Assembly: GCF_001750105.1 (NCBI RefSeq)
Contig: NZ_CP014143.1
Span: 3,627,501-3,691,500, forward strand
Direction: 5' to 3'
Source: Microbulbifer aggregans
Lineage (GTDB): Bacteria; Pseudomonadota; Gammaproteobacteria; Pseudomonadales; Cellvibrionaceae
Length of the DNA: 64,000 nucleotides
The position numbers and the translations under genes were made by a program. Positions within the stretch are counted from its first letter, which is position 1. Each line of letters begins with the position of its first letter. Below the pieces are notes generated by a model, which was not told the DNA's origin, made no database searches, and was given only the letters and a program-made list of their open reading frames with translations. This document shows, piece by piece, positions 19,395-29,067 of this stretch.

Positions 19395-19541
19395 AACCTG
19401 CACCTCACCTCAATAGTGACCCCCCTCGCAACTTATCAATTTGAGAACTGTCTCTATCGCCCAGGTTGTTAAACTGTGCGCCTGCCCCCGACCGGCGGGT
19501 GCCGGCTGATGCCACACAGAACCAGAAGAATCGAGGAGACG

Positions 19542-20264
19542 ATGAAAACATTCACCAGACTTGCCGTTGTGCTGCTGTCCTGCGGGCTCGCCGCTGCCGC
19601 CATCGCCGAGCCCCCCGAGGGACGGGGCTGGAAGAAACACAAGCACCACAAGCACGATCGCTATGTGGCCAAGGAGGAATACTGGGACGGCAACTGCAAA
19701 GTCGAGCGCAAATGGGAGAGAGACGGCAGCTACAAGGAAGAGCGCAAGTGCCGCCCAAGCCACTATCACCACCAACCCGCCGCGGTGGTGGTTCTGCCCC
19801 CCTGGTTTGACGACCGCGCGCCCGAGCCCGAATATCGCCCCGAGTGGCGCCCGGCGCCGCGCCCCACCAGTACCCGCTGCAACAGTGAAAAAGTGGGCAG
19901 CGTGCTCGGTGGACTCATCGGTGGGGTCATCGGGCACCAGATCGGTGATGGCCGGGGCAATACCGCCGCGACCATCGGCGGTGCCATTGCGGGGGTTCTG
20001 ATCGGCGGTGAAGTGGGACGCCGCATGGATGCCCGTAACCAGGCCTGCGTGGCTCAGGCCCTCGAGTTTGCCCCGGAGGGACAGCGTATTACCTGGGGAG
20101 ACCAGGGCCAGCAGCAGTATGCGGTTACCCCCGGCCCGGTTCACCAGCAGGGTGACCAGTACTGCCGCTCCTATACTGCCGAAGTCATGAGCGCAGGAAA
20201 CCCGCAGTCCACCAGGGGAACTGCCTGCCGCCAGCCCGACGGCACCTGGATCCAGTCCCTCTGA
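19542..20264 (+). CDS. Glycine-zipper 2TM-domain protein, His/Lys-rich
   Basis: 240 residues from ATG 19542, with GAGGAG six bases upstream. Signal peptide MKTFTRLAVVLLSCGLAAAA, cut near AIA-EP. A histidine/lysine-rich stretch (KKHKHHKHDRYVAKEEYWDG) could bind metal. The glycine zipper reads SVLGGLIGGVIGHQIGDG and ATIGGAIAGVLIGGEVGRRM at about 130-170. The C-terminal part (CVAQALEFAPEGQRITW, then YCRSYTAEV) is the RT821/anmK-neighbour-like surface domain seen in 17 kDa antigens. Likely outer-membrane; function unknown. Confidence 0.82.
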   Translation: MKTFTRLAVVLLSCGLAAAAIAEPPEGRGWKKHKHHKHDRYVAKEEYWDGNCKVERKWERDGSYKEERKCRPSHYHHQPAAVVVLPPWFDDRAPEPEYRPEWRPAPRPTSTRCNSEKVGSVLGGLIGGVIGHQIGDGRGNTAATIGGAIAGVLIGGEVGRRMDARNQACVAQALEFAPEGQRITWGDQGQQQYAVTPGPVHQQGDQYCRSYTAEVMSAGNPQSTRGTACRQPDGTWIQSL

Positions 20265-20272
20265 GTACTGAT

Positions 20273-20300
20273 ATGGCCGATCCGTTTTCGGGTCGGCCAT
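20273..20300 (+). terminator. Hairpin after the glycine-zipper gene
   Basis: ATGGCCGATCCG at 20273-20284 pairs with CGGGTCGGCCAT at 20289-20300 (one G-T pair) around a 4-base loop. No T-run follows. Placement eight bases after the stop codon suggests a terminator or messenger-stabilising hairpin. Confidence 0.5.
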
Positions 20301-20580
20301 CCCCTCTCAGTCCTCATCCAACTCTCGCCGCTTCCCACTTTATCGCTCTGACCGGCCGCCGCTGATAATCACTCGCCCTCTGGCCGCTACAGTCGACATA
20401 AGCACTGCCTGAACGACAGACGATCAGGGCCGGGCATGTCCAGTCCGCACCGCGTGAAGACTGCGATCCGTCGTCCCGCTCCAATCAGACGCCTTATTCC
20501 ACGCCAACACTGTCCTGCGGTTACTTTGCCCCAGCGTAAGGCAGTAGAGTTTGAATACTGAAAACGCATCACCATTTCGG

Positions 20581-20596
20581 TGCACCGCTGGGTGCA
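20581..20596. promoter_or_regulatory. Inverted repeat TGCACC-GCTG-GGTGCA
   Basis: Six-base perfect arms around four bases, about 145 bases upstream of the operon start. It could be an operator half of a pair with the palindrome at 20623, or a small RNA hairpin. No regulator is identified. Confidence 0.35.
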
Positions 20597-20622
20597 AATC
20601 ACCAATCCCGAACGCGGCGTAC

Positions 20623-20636
20623 CCATCCGCGGATGG
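20623..20636. promoter_or_regulatory. 14-bp perfect palindrome CCATCCGCGGATGG
   Basis: A perfect 14-base palindrome, 104 bases before the ATG of the phosphatase gene. Its symmetry suits a dimeric repressor or activator. LacI-type proteins often control sugar phosphorylase operons, but none is encoded nearby, so the link is a guess. Confidence 0.35.
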
Positions 20637-20739
20637 ACATCGTGACAATCCATGCCGCGAAACCGGCTATTTTCTGTGCCTCGCGGTTCTGGCACTAAAT
20701 TTGGATTATCTCTAGTTAACGCACAGAGACAGGGCAGTG

Positions 20740-21657
20740 ATGGCAGCGGAATCTTCGAATACGCAATGCGATCAGGAAGCGACCGGGACGACGAAACGCT
20801 CATGGCTCGTCGTAAGCGACCTGGATGGCACCCTGCTCGACCACTTCGACTACTCCCACCAGCCGGTGGACGCCCTGCTGCAGGCGCTTGAGGCAGCCGA
20901 TATCCCTGTCGTGCTGAACAGCAGCAAAACCATCCCGGAGATGATTGCACTGCGACAGGAACTCGAAAACCGCCACCCTTTTATCTGCGAGAACGGCTCC
21001 GCCATACTCATTCCCACGGGTTATTTTTCCACTGCAGTTGCTGATGCCTTTGTCGAGCCCGGCAGCCCGGAGTTCCTGATTCTGGAAACGGGGACGCCCC
21101 GCGATACCCTGGTGCGCTATCTTCAGGCAGACGCCATCAAGCACGGAGCCCCCTATCTCGCGTTCTCCCGGGCCTCCACCGCGGATATCGTCGAAGCAAC
21201 CGGTCTGTCTGCAGAGCAGGCGGAGCTCGCCCAGCGAAGGCGCTATTCCGAGCCCCTGCTCTGGCAGGGTACTGACGATGAGCGGAAAGCCTTTCGCGAG
21301 CGCGCCCGCAGCGCCGGCCTGGCCACACTGCAGGGCGGCCGCTTCCTGCACCTGCAGGGCCCCACAGACAAGGGGCGGGCGACGGAGTTATTGCGGCGCT
21401 GTTACGAAAACGACGGCAGCACGAACATCGCTTTGATCTGCGCCGGGGACAGTGAGAACGACCTCGACATGCTGGCAGTGGCGAATGTGGCCGTCATCAT
21501 CCGTGCCGCCGATCGCCCACCGCCGAAACTCGAAAAGACTCCCGGGCGGGAAGTCATTGTCAGCAACGCAGAGGGGCCCCTCGGCTGGCGCGAGGTCATC
21601 GGAGAGGTGGTGTTTCCCACAAGTACCGCAAAATCAAAAGTGCCGAAAAATAAGTAA
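20740..21657 (+). CDS. gpgP: Glucosyl-/mannosyl-3-phosphoglycerate phosphatase
   Basis: 305 residues of the HAD-IIB (MPGP) family. Motif I is SDLDGTLLD with Asp27 as nucleophile and Asp29; motif II is LNSSKT (about 60-64); motif III includes Lys211 (PTDKGRA); motif IV is AGDSENDLDML with Asp237 and Asp241. It would remove the phosphate from glucosyl- (or mannosyl-) 3-phosphoglycerate to give the free glycoside, a compatible solute. It is first in an operon with a GpgS-like transferase and a GH13 phosphorylase, which favours the glucosyl form. ATG 20740 is used; a GTG directly precedes it. Confidence 0.83.
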   Translation: MAAESSNTQCDQEATGTTKRSWLVVSDLDGTLLDHFDYSHQPVDALLQALEAADIPVVLNSSKTIPEMIALRQELENRHPFICENGSAILIPTGYFSTAVADAFVEPGSPEFLILETGTPRDTLVRYLQADAIKHGAPYLAFSRASTADIVEATGLSAEQAELAQRRRYSEPLLWQGTDDERKAFRERARSAGLATLQGGRFLHLQGPTDKGRATELLRRCYENDGSTNIALICAGDSENDLDMLAVANVAVIIRAADRPPPKLEKTPGREVIVSNAEGPLGWREVIGEVVFPTSTAKSKVPKNK

Positions 21658-21741
21658 CCGACCGAGAAGCATGATCGAGAGATAACTTCGGGTGATTGCA
21701 CCAGAAGAAAAACCGGACTCAAGTAATCCCAGGAGCGCACA

Positions 21742-22965
21742 GTGACAGACTTTTTCCAGAACGGCAGTATCACCACCCTGCATAACCTTTCGCGCCGGCC
21801 ACTGGAAGAGATGGAGAGGGAGCTGATCGAATTCTCCCGGCAACGTCCGATGTCCTTACTCCTGCCCTCGCTGTATTCGGAGCTTGAGGGTGAGGCGCTG
21901 CCAAATATTCTCGACGAGCTATCCCGCGTCCCCTACCTGTCGGAAATCGTAATCGGCCTGGATCGCGCCGACGAAAGCCAGTACCGCGAAGCCATGCGGG
22001 TTTTCAGCAAGCTGCCACAACACGTGCGGGTTCTCTGGAATGATGGACCGCGTCTCAGGAACCTGGATGCCAAGCTGCAGGAGCGAGGACTGGCACCACT
22101 GGAACCGGGCAAGGGTCGCAATGTCTGGTACTGCCTCGGTTATATCCTCTCCTCGCGCCGGGGCGAAGCGGTCGCACTGCACGACTGCGATATCGTCACT
22201 TACGACCGTTCGCTGCTGGCGCGACTGTTCTACCCGGTCGCCAACCCCAATTTCAACTATGAATTCTGCAAGGGTTTCTACTCGCGGGTGGCCTCGGGGA
22301 AGATCAATGGCCGCGTCTGCCGGCTGCTGGTAACGCCGTTGATCCGCACCCTGAAAAAGATCTATGGGCACACCGACTACCTGAACTATATGGATAGTTT
22401 CCGCTACGCCCTGGCCGGAGAATTCTCCTTCCGCAGGGATGTCATCAACGACCTGCGTATTCCCAGCGACTGGGGTCTTGAGATCGGCGTCCTGTCGGAA
22501 ATGTACCGCAATTATTCCACCAACCGCCTGTGTCAGGTGGATATCGCACACAGTTACGACCACAAGCACCAGACCGTCTCTTTCCACGATGATCAGGGCG
22601 GGTTATCTAAAATGTCGATCGACATCTCCAAGTCCCTGTTCCGCAAACTCGCCACCCAGGGCATCGTGTTTTCCTCGGAAATTTTCCGCAGCATCAAGGC
22701 CACCTACTTCCGCATCGCCCTGGACTTTGTCGAGACCTACAGAAATGACGCCATCATGAACGGCCTGGATTTCGATATTCACAAAGAAGAGCAGACCGTG
22801 GAACTGTTCGCCCGCAACCTGATGAAGGCGGGCCAGACCTTCCTTGAGAACCCGATGGAGACACCGTTTATTCCCAGCTGGAGCCGAATCACCAGCGCCG
22901 CGCCGGAGTTCCTGATGGAGCTCAACGAGGCCGTCGAAGCAGATTTCCAGGAATTCAGCCCCTGA
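21742..22965 (+). CDS. gpgS: Glucosyl-3-phosphoglycerate synthase-like glycosyltransferase
   Basis: 407 residues, starting at GTG 21742 behind AGGAG (6-base gap). The DxD metal site is HDCD (Asp148, Asp150); GKGRN at 123-127 precedes it as in nucleotide-sugar-dependent GT-A enzymes. The opening [13 protein letters not shown] and the segment [20 protein letters not shown] resemble GpgS proteins of Persephonella and methanogens. The reaction would be NDP-glucose plus 3-phosphoglycerate to glucosyl-3-phosphoglycerate. It lies 84 bases after the phosphatase and 13 before the phosphorylase. Mannosyl specificity cannot be excluded from sequence alone. Confidence 0.83.
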   Translation: MTDFFQNGSITTLHNLSRRPLEEMERELIEFSRQRPMSLLLPSLYSELEGEALPNILDELSRVPYLSEIVIGLDRADESQYREAMRVFSKLPQHVRVLWNDGPRLRNLDAKLQERGLAPLEPGKGRNVWYCLGYILSSRRGEAVALHDCDIVTYDRSLLARLFYPVANPNFNYEFCKGFYSRVASGKINGRVCRLLVTPLIRTLKKIYGHTDYLNYMDSFRYALAGEFSFRRDVINDLRIPSDWGLEIGVLSEMYRNYSTNRLCQVDIAHSYDHKHQTVSFHDDQGGLSKMSIDISKSLFRKLATQGIVFSSEIFRSIKATYFRIALDFVETYRNDAIMNGLDFDIHKEEQTVELFARNLMKAGQTFLENPMETPFIPSWSRITSAAPEFLMELNEAVEADFQEFSP

Positions 22966-22978
22966 GCGAAGAAAGCCA

Positions 22979-24736
22979 ATGAGTAGTCAACACAGTACCG
23001 AACTGCCAATCAGAGAGCTGCTGCTGCAGAAAGTCTGCGACCACCTGAAAGTGATCTACCCGCATCTTCAGGACTGCGGTCTTGCCGAAGAGCTGGTGCA
23101 GGTCATGCGTCTCGATGAAGACTGCCAGACCCCACTGCCCCATAAAAACCTCTGGGACGAGACCGACATGGTGGTCATCACCTACGGCAATACGATCCAG
23201 AGCGGTGACCAGCATCCACTGAAAACGCTGCACCACTTCCTCAAAACCCATTTCACCATGCTGATCAACAGCGTGCACATACTGCCATTCTTCCCCTATT
23301 CCAGCGACGACGGTTTTGCCGTGATCGATTACCGCCAAGTGGACCCGAGCCTCGGCGACTGGAATGATATTCTGCGCATCAGCACCGATTTCCACCTGAT
23401 GGCGGATCTGGTGATCAACCACTGCTCTGCTCAGCATCAGTGGTTCCTGAACTTCCAGCAGGACAAGGATCCGGGCAGGGACTACTTCTTTACCGTACAC
23501 CCCAACGAGGACCTGAGCGGCGTTGTCAGGCCGCGTACCACTCCACTGCTGCGGTCGGTACAGAATGGCGAGGAGAGCCGCTGTGTCTGGTGCACTTTCG
23601 GCCACGACCAGATCGACCTGGACTTCCGCAACCCGAAAGTCCTGCTGGAGATGGTGGACATCATCCGCCTGTACCTGGATATGGGCGTACGTATTTTTCG
23701 CCTCGATGCAGTGGCCTTCCTGTGGAAGAAAATCGGTACCAGCTGCATCAACCTGGAGGAAACCCACGAGATTGTGCGGCTGTTGCGCACGCTGGTAGAG
23801 CATGCCGATCCCAATGCCATCCTCATCACGGAAACCAACATTCCCAACCGGGAAAACCTTTCCTATTTCGGCAATGCCAACGAAGCACACCTGATTTACA
23901 ACTTCTCCCTGCCGCCGCTGCTGGTACACACCCTGGTGAGTGGCGATTGCCACCACCTGAAAAACTGGCTGATGAGCATGCCGCCGGCCCAGAACGGCAC
24001 GACCTACTTCAATTTCATCGCCTCCCACGACGGCATCGGGCTGCGTCCTGTTGAAGGGCTGCTCAGCGACGATGAGCAACAGGCATTGATCCAGACGATG
24101 GAAAACTTTGGTGGCAAGATTTCCTGGCGGGCACTGGACGACGGCAGTGCGAAACCCTATGAAATCAACATCGCACTCTACGATGCCCTGCGCGGTACCA
24201 CCGCGGGTGAGGATCAATGGCAGCTGGAACGGTTTATCTGCGCCCATGCCATCATGCTGGCATTGGAAGGCATCCCGGCCTTCTACATCCACAGCCTGGT
24301 GGGCTCCACCAATGACTATGCGCGCGTCGAAGAGCACGGCCACAATCGGGCCATCAACCGCCGCCAGTGGCAGGAAGAGCAACTCAACGAGCAACTCGCC
24401 GACAGGGGCAGCCATCACCATCAGGTGTTCTACCGCCTGCGCGAGCTGATTCAATTGCGGCGGGAACAGGCGGCCTTCCACCCCAATGCCACGCAGTTCA
24501 CTTTGCACCTCGGGGAACAGATATTCGCCTTCTGGCGCCAGAGCCTGGATCGCCGCCAGAGTATTTTCTGTCTCAATAACATTTCCGACCGGGAACAGCT
24601 GGTGCTGCTGTCGAGCCTGAACCTGATCGGTATCGATCAGTGGAAGGACATAATCACCGGTGAGGTGTTCGAAGATATGATCGGGGAAATCACCCTGGCT
24701 CCCTACCAGACGATGTGGATTACCAACCGCTGGTAG
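22979..24736 (+). CDS. GH13_18 sucrose-phosphorylase-like enzyme, probable glucosylglycerate phosphorylase
   Basis: 585 residues of the GH13 fold. Catalytic residues are visible: nucleophile Asp243 ([10 protein letters not shown]), acid/base Glu285 (ILITETNIP) and transition-state Asp351 (FIASHDGIG). [19 protein letters not shown] and ADLVINHCS are GH13_18 hallmarks. Many such proteins are labelled sucrose phosphorylase, but subfamily members in E. coli (YcjM) and Meiothermus act on glucosylglycerate. Placement 13 bases after a GpgS-like gene supports glucosylglycerate plus phosphate to glucose-1-phosphate plus glycerate. It faces the MFS gene tail to tail, 21 bases away. Confidence 0.82.
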   Translation: MSSQHSTELPIRELLLQKVCDHLKVIYPHLQDCGLAEELVQVMRLDEDCQTPLPHKNLWDETDMVVITYGNTIQSGDQHPLKTLHHFLKTHFTMLINSVHILPFFPYSSDDGFAVIDYRQVDPSLGDWNDILRISTDFHLMADLVINHCSAQHQWFLNFQQDKDPGRDYFFTVHPNEDLSGVVRPRTTPLLRSVQNGEESRCVWCTFGHDQIDLDFRNPKVLLEMVDIIRLYLDMGVRIFRLDAVAFLWKKIGTSCINLEETHEIVRLLRTLVEHADPNAILITETNIPNRENLSYFGNANEAHLIYNFSLPPLLVHTLVSGDCHHLKNWLMSMPPAQNGTTYFNFIASHDGIGLRPVEGLLSDDEQQALIQTMENFGGKISWRALDDGSAKPYEINIALYDALRGTTAGEDQWQLERFICAHAIMLALEGIPAFYIHSLVGSTNDYARVEEHGHNRAINRRQWQEEQLNEQLADRGSHHHQVFYRLRELIQLRREQAAFHPNATQFTLHLGEQIFAFWRQSLDRRQSIFCLNNISDREQLVLLSSLNLIGIDQWKDIITGEVFEDMIGEITLAPYQTMWITNRW

Positions 24737-24757
24737 ACAGCTTCCGGACCTGTGGTG

Positions 24758-25975
24758 TCAGTCGTGGCTCTCCACCCGGTAGCGACGCAGGTCACCGCTG
24801 AGGAGTAACACCGCAAACGCAAGCAGGCTGGCAATCCCCGCCCAGCGCAGGGTGGTGAAAGGCGCGGCGTATTCACTGACGACACCAGCCGCCAGCGCCC
24901 CCAGGGCAGCCGAACCGAATAGTGCCAGCTGGTAAATGGAGATGATACGGCTGCGGTATTCCTCCGGTGCCAGGATTTGCACCACCGCGCGGCCCAGTGC
25001 CGCCGACGCTGCCGCAACCACACCCCACAGGGCACAGAGCACCAGAAGTCCCAGCGGCGTCGGGCCGAAGCTGATCGCCACCAGCAGGGCAGCGCTGTAA
25101 AGAAGGCACATCAGAATACCGCGACCCGGCTCCTGCCCCTGTCCGCGCCGCAGCATCGTCACTGTCGCGATCACTGTGCCAGCAATAAAAGCCAACTGGA
25201 GCGTGGCGTAATAGCTCGCGCCGCGACCGTAGTCCTCCGCCAGTAACGGCAACACCACCAGAAAGACCCCGATGTGAACGAAGCCGTTGAAGGCGACCAG
25301 AGCAATCAGTTCCCGCAGGGCCGGGCGCTGCCAGGCCTGGGTCATCCCCTCGACGATCAGCGTCAGTGGCAATTGCCGCCGGCGGGGTCCCTCCCGGGAG
25401 CTGAGACGCAGGGAGAACAGCAGCACCGCAGCTACCAGCAACACCGAGACCTGAATCGACAATAGTCTCTCCAGCCCCCACTGGTCGAAGCGGCTGGCCA
25501 GTAACATCCCTATCGCCTGCCCCCCGTACTGGGCCAGCATCATCCAGGTCACTGTGTGCTGCACACCACTATGTCCCGAGCGCGTTTCGGCCGGATGCGC
25601 ACTGCGGTGGACCAGGTTGTCCCGGGCGGGTTGCAGGAAGGCGGTACAGGTTCCCAGGCTGATGCCATAGAGCAGCAGAACCGGCAGTTCCGGTACCCGG
25701 TAGGAGAAGTACAGCAGCAGCGCACTGTGGCACAGGGCGAGTCCCAGACAGGCCAGGCCGGCGACCAGGGCCGGGTCGCGGCGATCGGCCAGTACACCGC
25801 CAAACAGCAGGAAAACCAGATTCGGCAACAGCACCGAGGCCTGTACCCATCCCAGATGCAGCGCCGGCAGGTCAACCACCGTGATGGCAATCCAGGGCAG
25901 CAGGATGACCTGCAGCCCGGTCGCCAGCGCGGTGCCGCCATAGCCGAGTAGGAATCTGGATAATCTTGCCGTCAT
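24758..25975 (-). CDS. MFS transporter
   Basis: 405 residues with about twelve hydrophobic helices. The loop after helix 2 reads GGVLADRRDPALVAG, the MFS motif A region. The layout (SLGTCTAFLQPARDNLV in the first half, PEEYRSRIISIYQLALFG in the second) is like the enterobactin-exporter/EntS-type and drug-efflux MFS proteins. ATG 25975 is chosen; the open frame extends upstream into the TgpA gene's 3' end. Substrate unknown. It lies 52 bases after the transglutaminase gene and could be read from the same transcript. Confidence 0.83.
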   Translation of the reverse strand: MTARLSRFLLGYGGTALATGLQVILLPWIAITVVDLPALHLGWVQASVLLPNLVFLLFGGVLADRRDPALVAGLACLGLALCHSALLLYFSYRVPELPVLLLYGISLGTCTAFLQPARDNLVHRSAHPAETRSGHSGVQHTVTWMMLAQYGGQAIGMLLASRFDQWGLERLLSIQVSVLLVAAVLLFSLRLSSREGPRRRQLPLTLIVEGMTQAWQRPALRELIALVAFNGFVHIGVFLVVLPLLAEDYGRGASYYATLQLAFIAGTVIATVTMLRRGQGQEPGRGILMCLLYSAALLVAISFGPTPLGLLVLCALWGVVAAASAALGRAVVQILAPEEYRSRIISIYQLALFGSAALGALAAGVVSEYAAPFTTLRWAGIASLLAFAVLLLSGDLRRYRVESHD

Positions 25976-26027
25976 CGTGCCTTTTGCCAACCGGGTCGCC
26001 TGGGTTCGGGAAATCACTATGGAGCGC

Positions 26028-28067
26028 TCAGACCTGCGCCCCGCCATGGCGCAACTCGCGGCTGGCCCGGGCGACCGCGAGCATCGCCCCCATCCGCCAC
26101 TGACGCAACAACCGGCTCAGTTGCCGCTCCGCGGCCGGGTCCTCTACATAGGCCGCGCGCTCGTAGGCTGCCGTAACCGCCGACACCATTGGCGCCAGCC
26201 TGGGCGCCTCTACGGCCACCCGATCGGCGAAGTCCCTTGGTCCCTCCCCGGATCGGCGCGGAATACCGGCCTTCGCCATCCTGCGGCAAAACTTCAGGTA
26301 CAGACGCTGTGCCCTCGGTAACCGCTCACCGCGGCCGCTCCACCACAACCACACCAGCAACAGCGATAGCCCGAGCCCCACCGGGATGAGCAGAAACGCG
26401 GCCAGACGCAACGGCGAAACCTCTCCCAGCAGGCGCTGCAGGAGGTTCTTCTGGCTGTCACTGTCAAAACTGACGACGGTCTGGTACCAGCGGTAGTTGA
26501 TCATGTCCCACTGCAATCGCAGTCGGTTCAGTACTGAAAACCGATGCAACGGCAGCAGTGCATCTTCCATAAATTCTTCTGCCGCGGCGCTTTGCAGGCC
26601 GTCGCGAATCCGTTCCGGCGACACGGCCGCAGTGGGATCCACCCGCTGCCAACCACGCGCCGGGGTCCAGATTTCCGCCCAGGCGTGAGCATCGTACTGA
26701 CGCACCAACAGGTACTCTTCCTGCTCGACCCACTCGCCGCCCTGGTACCCGGCGACTACCCGCGCCGGCACGCCGGCGGCACGCATCATAAACACATAAC
26801 TGCTGGCGAAATGCTCACAGAACCCCTGCTGGCTTTCAAACAGGAACTCATCGACGGAATCCACCCCCAGTGCCGGTGGCTTGAGGGTGTAAGTGAAGTG
26901 ACGGTTGAAGAACTCCAGCACTGCGGCAGAAATTGCCTCACTGTCCGAATGCTCCTGCGCCAGACTCTGGGCCCAGGATCTGGCCCTGGCGTTACCCTCC
27001 GAGGGCAACTGCAGGTTGCGCCGGCGCTCGAAGTCCCCCAGTTCCGGGGCCTGGGAGAGACTGCTTCGCGGCCAGGAGCGCACGTCGTAGGCGAAACGGC
27101 TATAGACGGGTACCGAACGCACCAGGCGGTCGTCGTGGGTTTCCCCTACCCCCTGGGTCTCCGAGTGCGGCCTCGCCAGGGCAAAGAGCCACTGATTGCG
27201 GGTGGCCTCCTGGATAACCCGATAACGGTAACGCGGCCCAACTTCGGGCAGCGGCTTCTCACTCTGTTTCCAGGAGACGGGCGCGCCCTCGCGTGGATCC
27301 ACGCCAAATCCCTGGCTCCAGCGGCGGCCGTCAAAATGGGAATACACCAGGCCGCGCCAGTAGCGCTGCTCCGGCGGTGGCAGCGGTCCATCGAAGGCGA
27401 CCCGCAGCGCCGGCTGATCGGACTTGGACAGCCGGGTGAAGTCTCCGGGTGTCATCGAATCGCTGATCCCGGTGCTGGCGCCGCCGCTGTTCTGCGGCAC
27501 CGCCCACAGGGGCCCGAGCCTCGGCATCACCACGAACAGCAGCAACATCAGTGGCACCGACTGCGCCAGCAATCGCAGCGAAAGGCCGAACGCCCGCCGC
27601 GGGCGGGCACTGCGCCCACCCATCTGTGCTGCCAGCGCCGCAGTCACCACTGCCGCGGCGAGAACACCGTAGAGCGCATAGGGAATCGTCTGCTCGAATA
27701 CAAACAGGGTCGCGGCAACAAAATATGCCAGCAGCAGGCTCAGGAAGGCATCCCGCCGACTGAGCAGCTCCAGGTTCTTCAGGGCAAAAGAAACCGCCAG
27801 CAGCGCCACCATGGGCTCTAGCGCAAACCAGCGCCGGTAAGACAGCGCCAGCCCGCCTACGGCCACGGCGACCGCCAGCAGTTTCACCAGCCGTCCGGGA
27901 AACTCCCGCCGCCCGCGGTAGACCTCGAATCGCCAGAACACCGCCAGAGCCCAACCGAGGACAATCCACAGTGGCAGGCGCGTAAAATGCGGCAGCAACA
28001 CGGTGAACTGTGCGGCGAAGATCCACAGCAGGCTCTCCCGGGGCAGCAGGGCTTCAGGTCGACTCAT
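26028..28067 (-). CDS. TgpA-type membrane transglutaminase (DUF3488)
   Basis: 679 residues. The N-terminal about 200 residues hold six membrane helices (DUF3488/TgpA_N). The periplasmic transglutaminase-like domain has the triad Cys (QQGFCEHFASS), His (YDAHAWAEIW) and Asp (RVDPTAAVSP). A final membrane helix (about 555-577) and a C-terminal DUF4129-like cytoplasmic tail follow. Its Pseudomonas homologue TgpA is essential; the substrate is unknown. Its ATG overlaps the stop of the DUF58 gene (ATGA), forming the usual MoxR-DUF58-TgpA operon. Confidence 0.9.
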   Translation of the reverse strand: MSRPEALLPRESLLWIFAAQFTVLLPHFTRLPLWIVLGWALAVFWRFEVYRGRREFPGRLVKLLAVAVAVGGLALSYRRWFALEPMVALLAVSFALKNLELLSRRDAFLSLLLAYFVAATLFVFEQTIPYALYGVLAAAVVTAALAAQMGGRSARPRRAFGLSLRLLAQSVPLMLLLFVVMPRLGPLWAVPQNSGGASTGISDSMTPGDFTRLSKSDQPALRVAFDGPLPPPEQRYWRGLVYSHFDGRRWSQGFGVDPREGAPVSWKQSEKPLPEVGPRYRYRVIQEATRNQWLFALARPHSETQGVGETHDDRLVRSVPVYSRFAYDVRSWPRSSLSQAPELGDFERRRNLQLPSEGNARARSWAQSLAQEHSDSEAISAAVLEFFNRHFTYTLKPPALGVDSVDEFLFESQQGFCEHFASSYVFMMRAAGVPARVVAGYQGGEWVEQEEYLLVRQYDAHAWAEIWTPARGWQRVDPTAAVSPERIRDGLQSAAAEEFMEDALLPLHRFSVLNRLRLQWDMINYRWYQTVVSFDSDSQKNLLQRLLGEVSPLRLAAFLLIPVGLGLSLLLVWLWWSGRGERLPRAQRLYLKFCRRMAKAGIPRRSGEGPRDFADRVAVEAPRLAPMVSAVTAAYERAAYVEDPAAERQLSRLLRQWRMGAMLAVARASRELRHGGAQV

Positions 28068-29065
28068 TCAACCCCCTGCAGAGGAAATTCCGCCAGAGCT
28101 GCCAGCGCCCGCTGTCGCTGGGGCTCTCCCAGGGACGGCGCCAGGGTCGTTCCGGGCAGCCTCAAGCCGTAGGGAATCTGCGCCCGCTCGGCTTCGAGCA
28201 CCCAGTGACAGAGGCCGCTGAGACGAGTCTCCACATCCCGGCCAGCCAGTAGGTCCCAGTCCAGCCAGAGCCGTGTGTCGGCGCCGCTATCGTATTCCTT
28301 GCTGTGCAGGTCGCGCCCGCCGGCGAACTGCTTCCAGGCCACGTGTCGAAGGGAGTGGCCGGGCTGATAGGGACGCAGCCCGGCAAAATCGTCACCGCCG
28401 CGACGGCGCTCGGGACTCTTGCCCTCACCCGCTGCCGCACCCAGCGGCAGCGGCCCCAGGTTTTTCGGAGCCGGGTACACCAGAAAGTCGATATCCAGAT
28501 CTACATGGCTCCAACAGCGGAACAGCCCCAGGGGAAAGCGACTCTGTACCTTGAGCCTGGGAGCCCGCACCTTGCCGCGCCGGTTAACCGGCAGTGATAC
28601 CTCGACCTCTGCCGATTCCGCATCGACCAAATCCAGTTGCGCACCCTCCTCTGGCGGCCAGGCGATTTCGATATGCTCGCGCAGGCGATGTTCATTGCGC
28701 CCCACCGCGATGCGGGCCCGGGCGTAATCGCCGGCGAAAGCCGGTGGCGCCGCCAGCAAGCGTATGGTCAGTCCGGAGAGATTGGCGAAGGTATGTACCG
28801 GCAGCACCGCGAACAGGCTGACCAGTAGAAAGGCGAGCGCAAACACCAGGTTATTTTCGTAGTTGGTGCCGAGCAGCCACAGCAGCAAGATGACCAGCAG
28901 GAAGCCCAGCCCGGCTCGCGAAGGCAGGATGAAGAGCTTGCGATGGCCTAGGGTGACGTTGCGCGCCGCCGGCGCCCGGCGCTCGAGCCAGCGGGCAGTC
29001 AGACCTTGCCAGCGCGCGCGCAGCCCCTGCAGCCCGGTTGCCGATTCACGGTGAGTGGCGCCCAT
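28064..29065 (-). CDS. DUF58 domain protein
   Basis: 333 residues. Two close hydrophobic segments at about 53-90 (LPSRAGLGFLLVILLLWLLG and VFALAFLLVSLFAVLP) anchor it. The DUF58 core is recognised by FAGLRPYQPGHSLRHVAWKQFAGGRDLHSKEY, shown here in pieces, with the YQPGHS and WKQ residues conserved; this part belongs to a VWA-like fold. It sits between a MoxR ATPase gene (2 bases away) and TgpA (overlap). Partnership with MoxR in assembling or activating envelope complexes is the usual inference. Confidence 0.9.
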   Translation of the reverse strand: MGATHRESATGLQGLRARWQGLTARWLERRAPAARNVTLGHRKLFILPSRAGLGFLLVILLLWLLGTNYENNLVFALAFLLVSLFAVLPVHTFANLSGLTIRLLAAPPAFAGDYARARIAVGRNEHRLREHIEIAWPPEEGAQLDLVDAESAEVEVSLPVNRRGKVRAPRLKVQSRFPLGLFRCWSHVDLDIDFLVYPAPKNLGPLPLGAAAGEGKSPERRRGGDDFAGLRPYQPGHSLRHVAWKQFAGGRDLHSKEYDSGADTRLWLDWDLLAGRDVETRLSGLCHWVLEAERAQIPYGLRLPGTTLAPSLGEPQRQRALAALAEFPLQGVE

Positions 29066-29067
29066 TG

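Larger units (their letters stand above)
20301..20739. other. Intergenic region upstream of the glucosylglycerate-type operon
   Basis: About 440 bases with no convincing gene on either strand; the open frames here lack ribosome-binding sites and family resemblance. It should contain the promoter of the gpgP-gpgS-phosphorylase operon. Two compact palindromes (20581-20596 and 20623-20636) are listed separately. No obvious -35/-10 pair close to sigma-70 consensus is evident. Confidence 0.6.

Noticed and set aside
20387..20950. A 187-codon minus-strand frame before gpgP
   Set aside because: Runs into the phosphatase gene on the other strand, has atypical composition and no start signal.
22955..24508. 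A 517-codon open frame opposite the GH13 gene
   Set aside because: Antisense shadow in a GC-rich gene; the plus-strand protein has all catalytic residues.
22979..24736. Simple call of sucrose phosphorylase for the GH13 gene
   Set aside because: Neighbours are GpgS/GpgP-type genes and no sucrose genes are near; the glucosylglycerate reading fits better, though the substrate is unproven.
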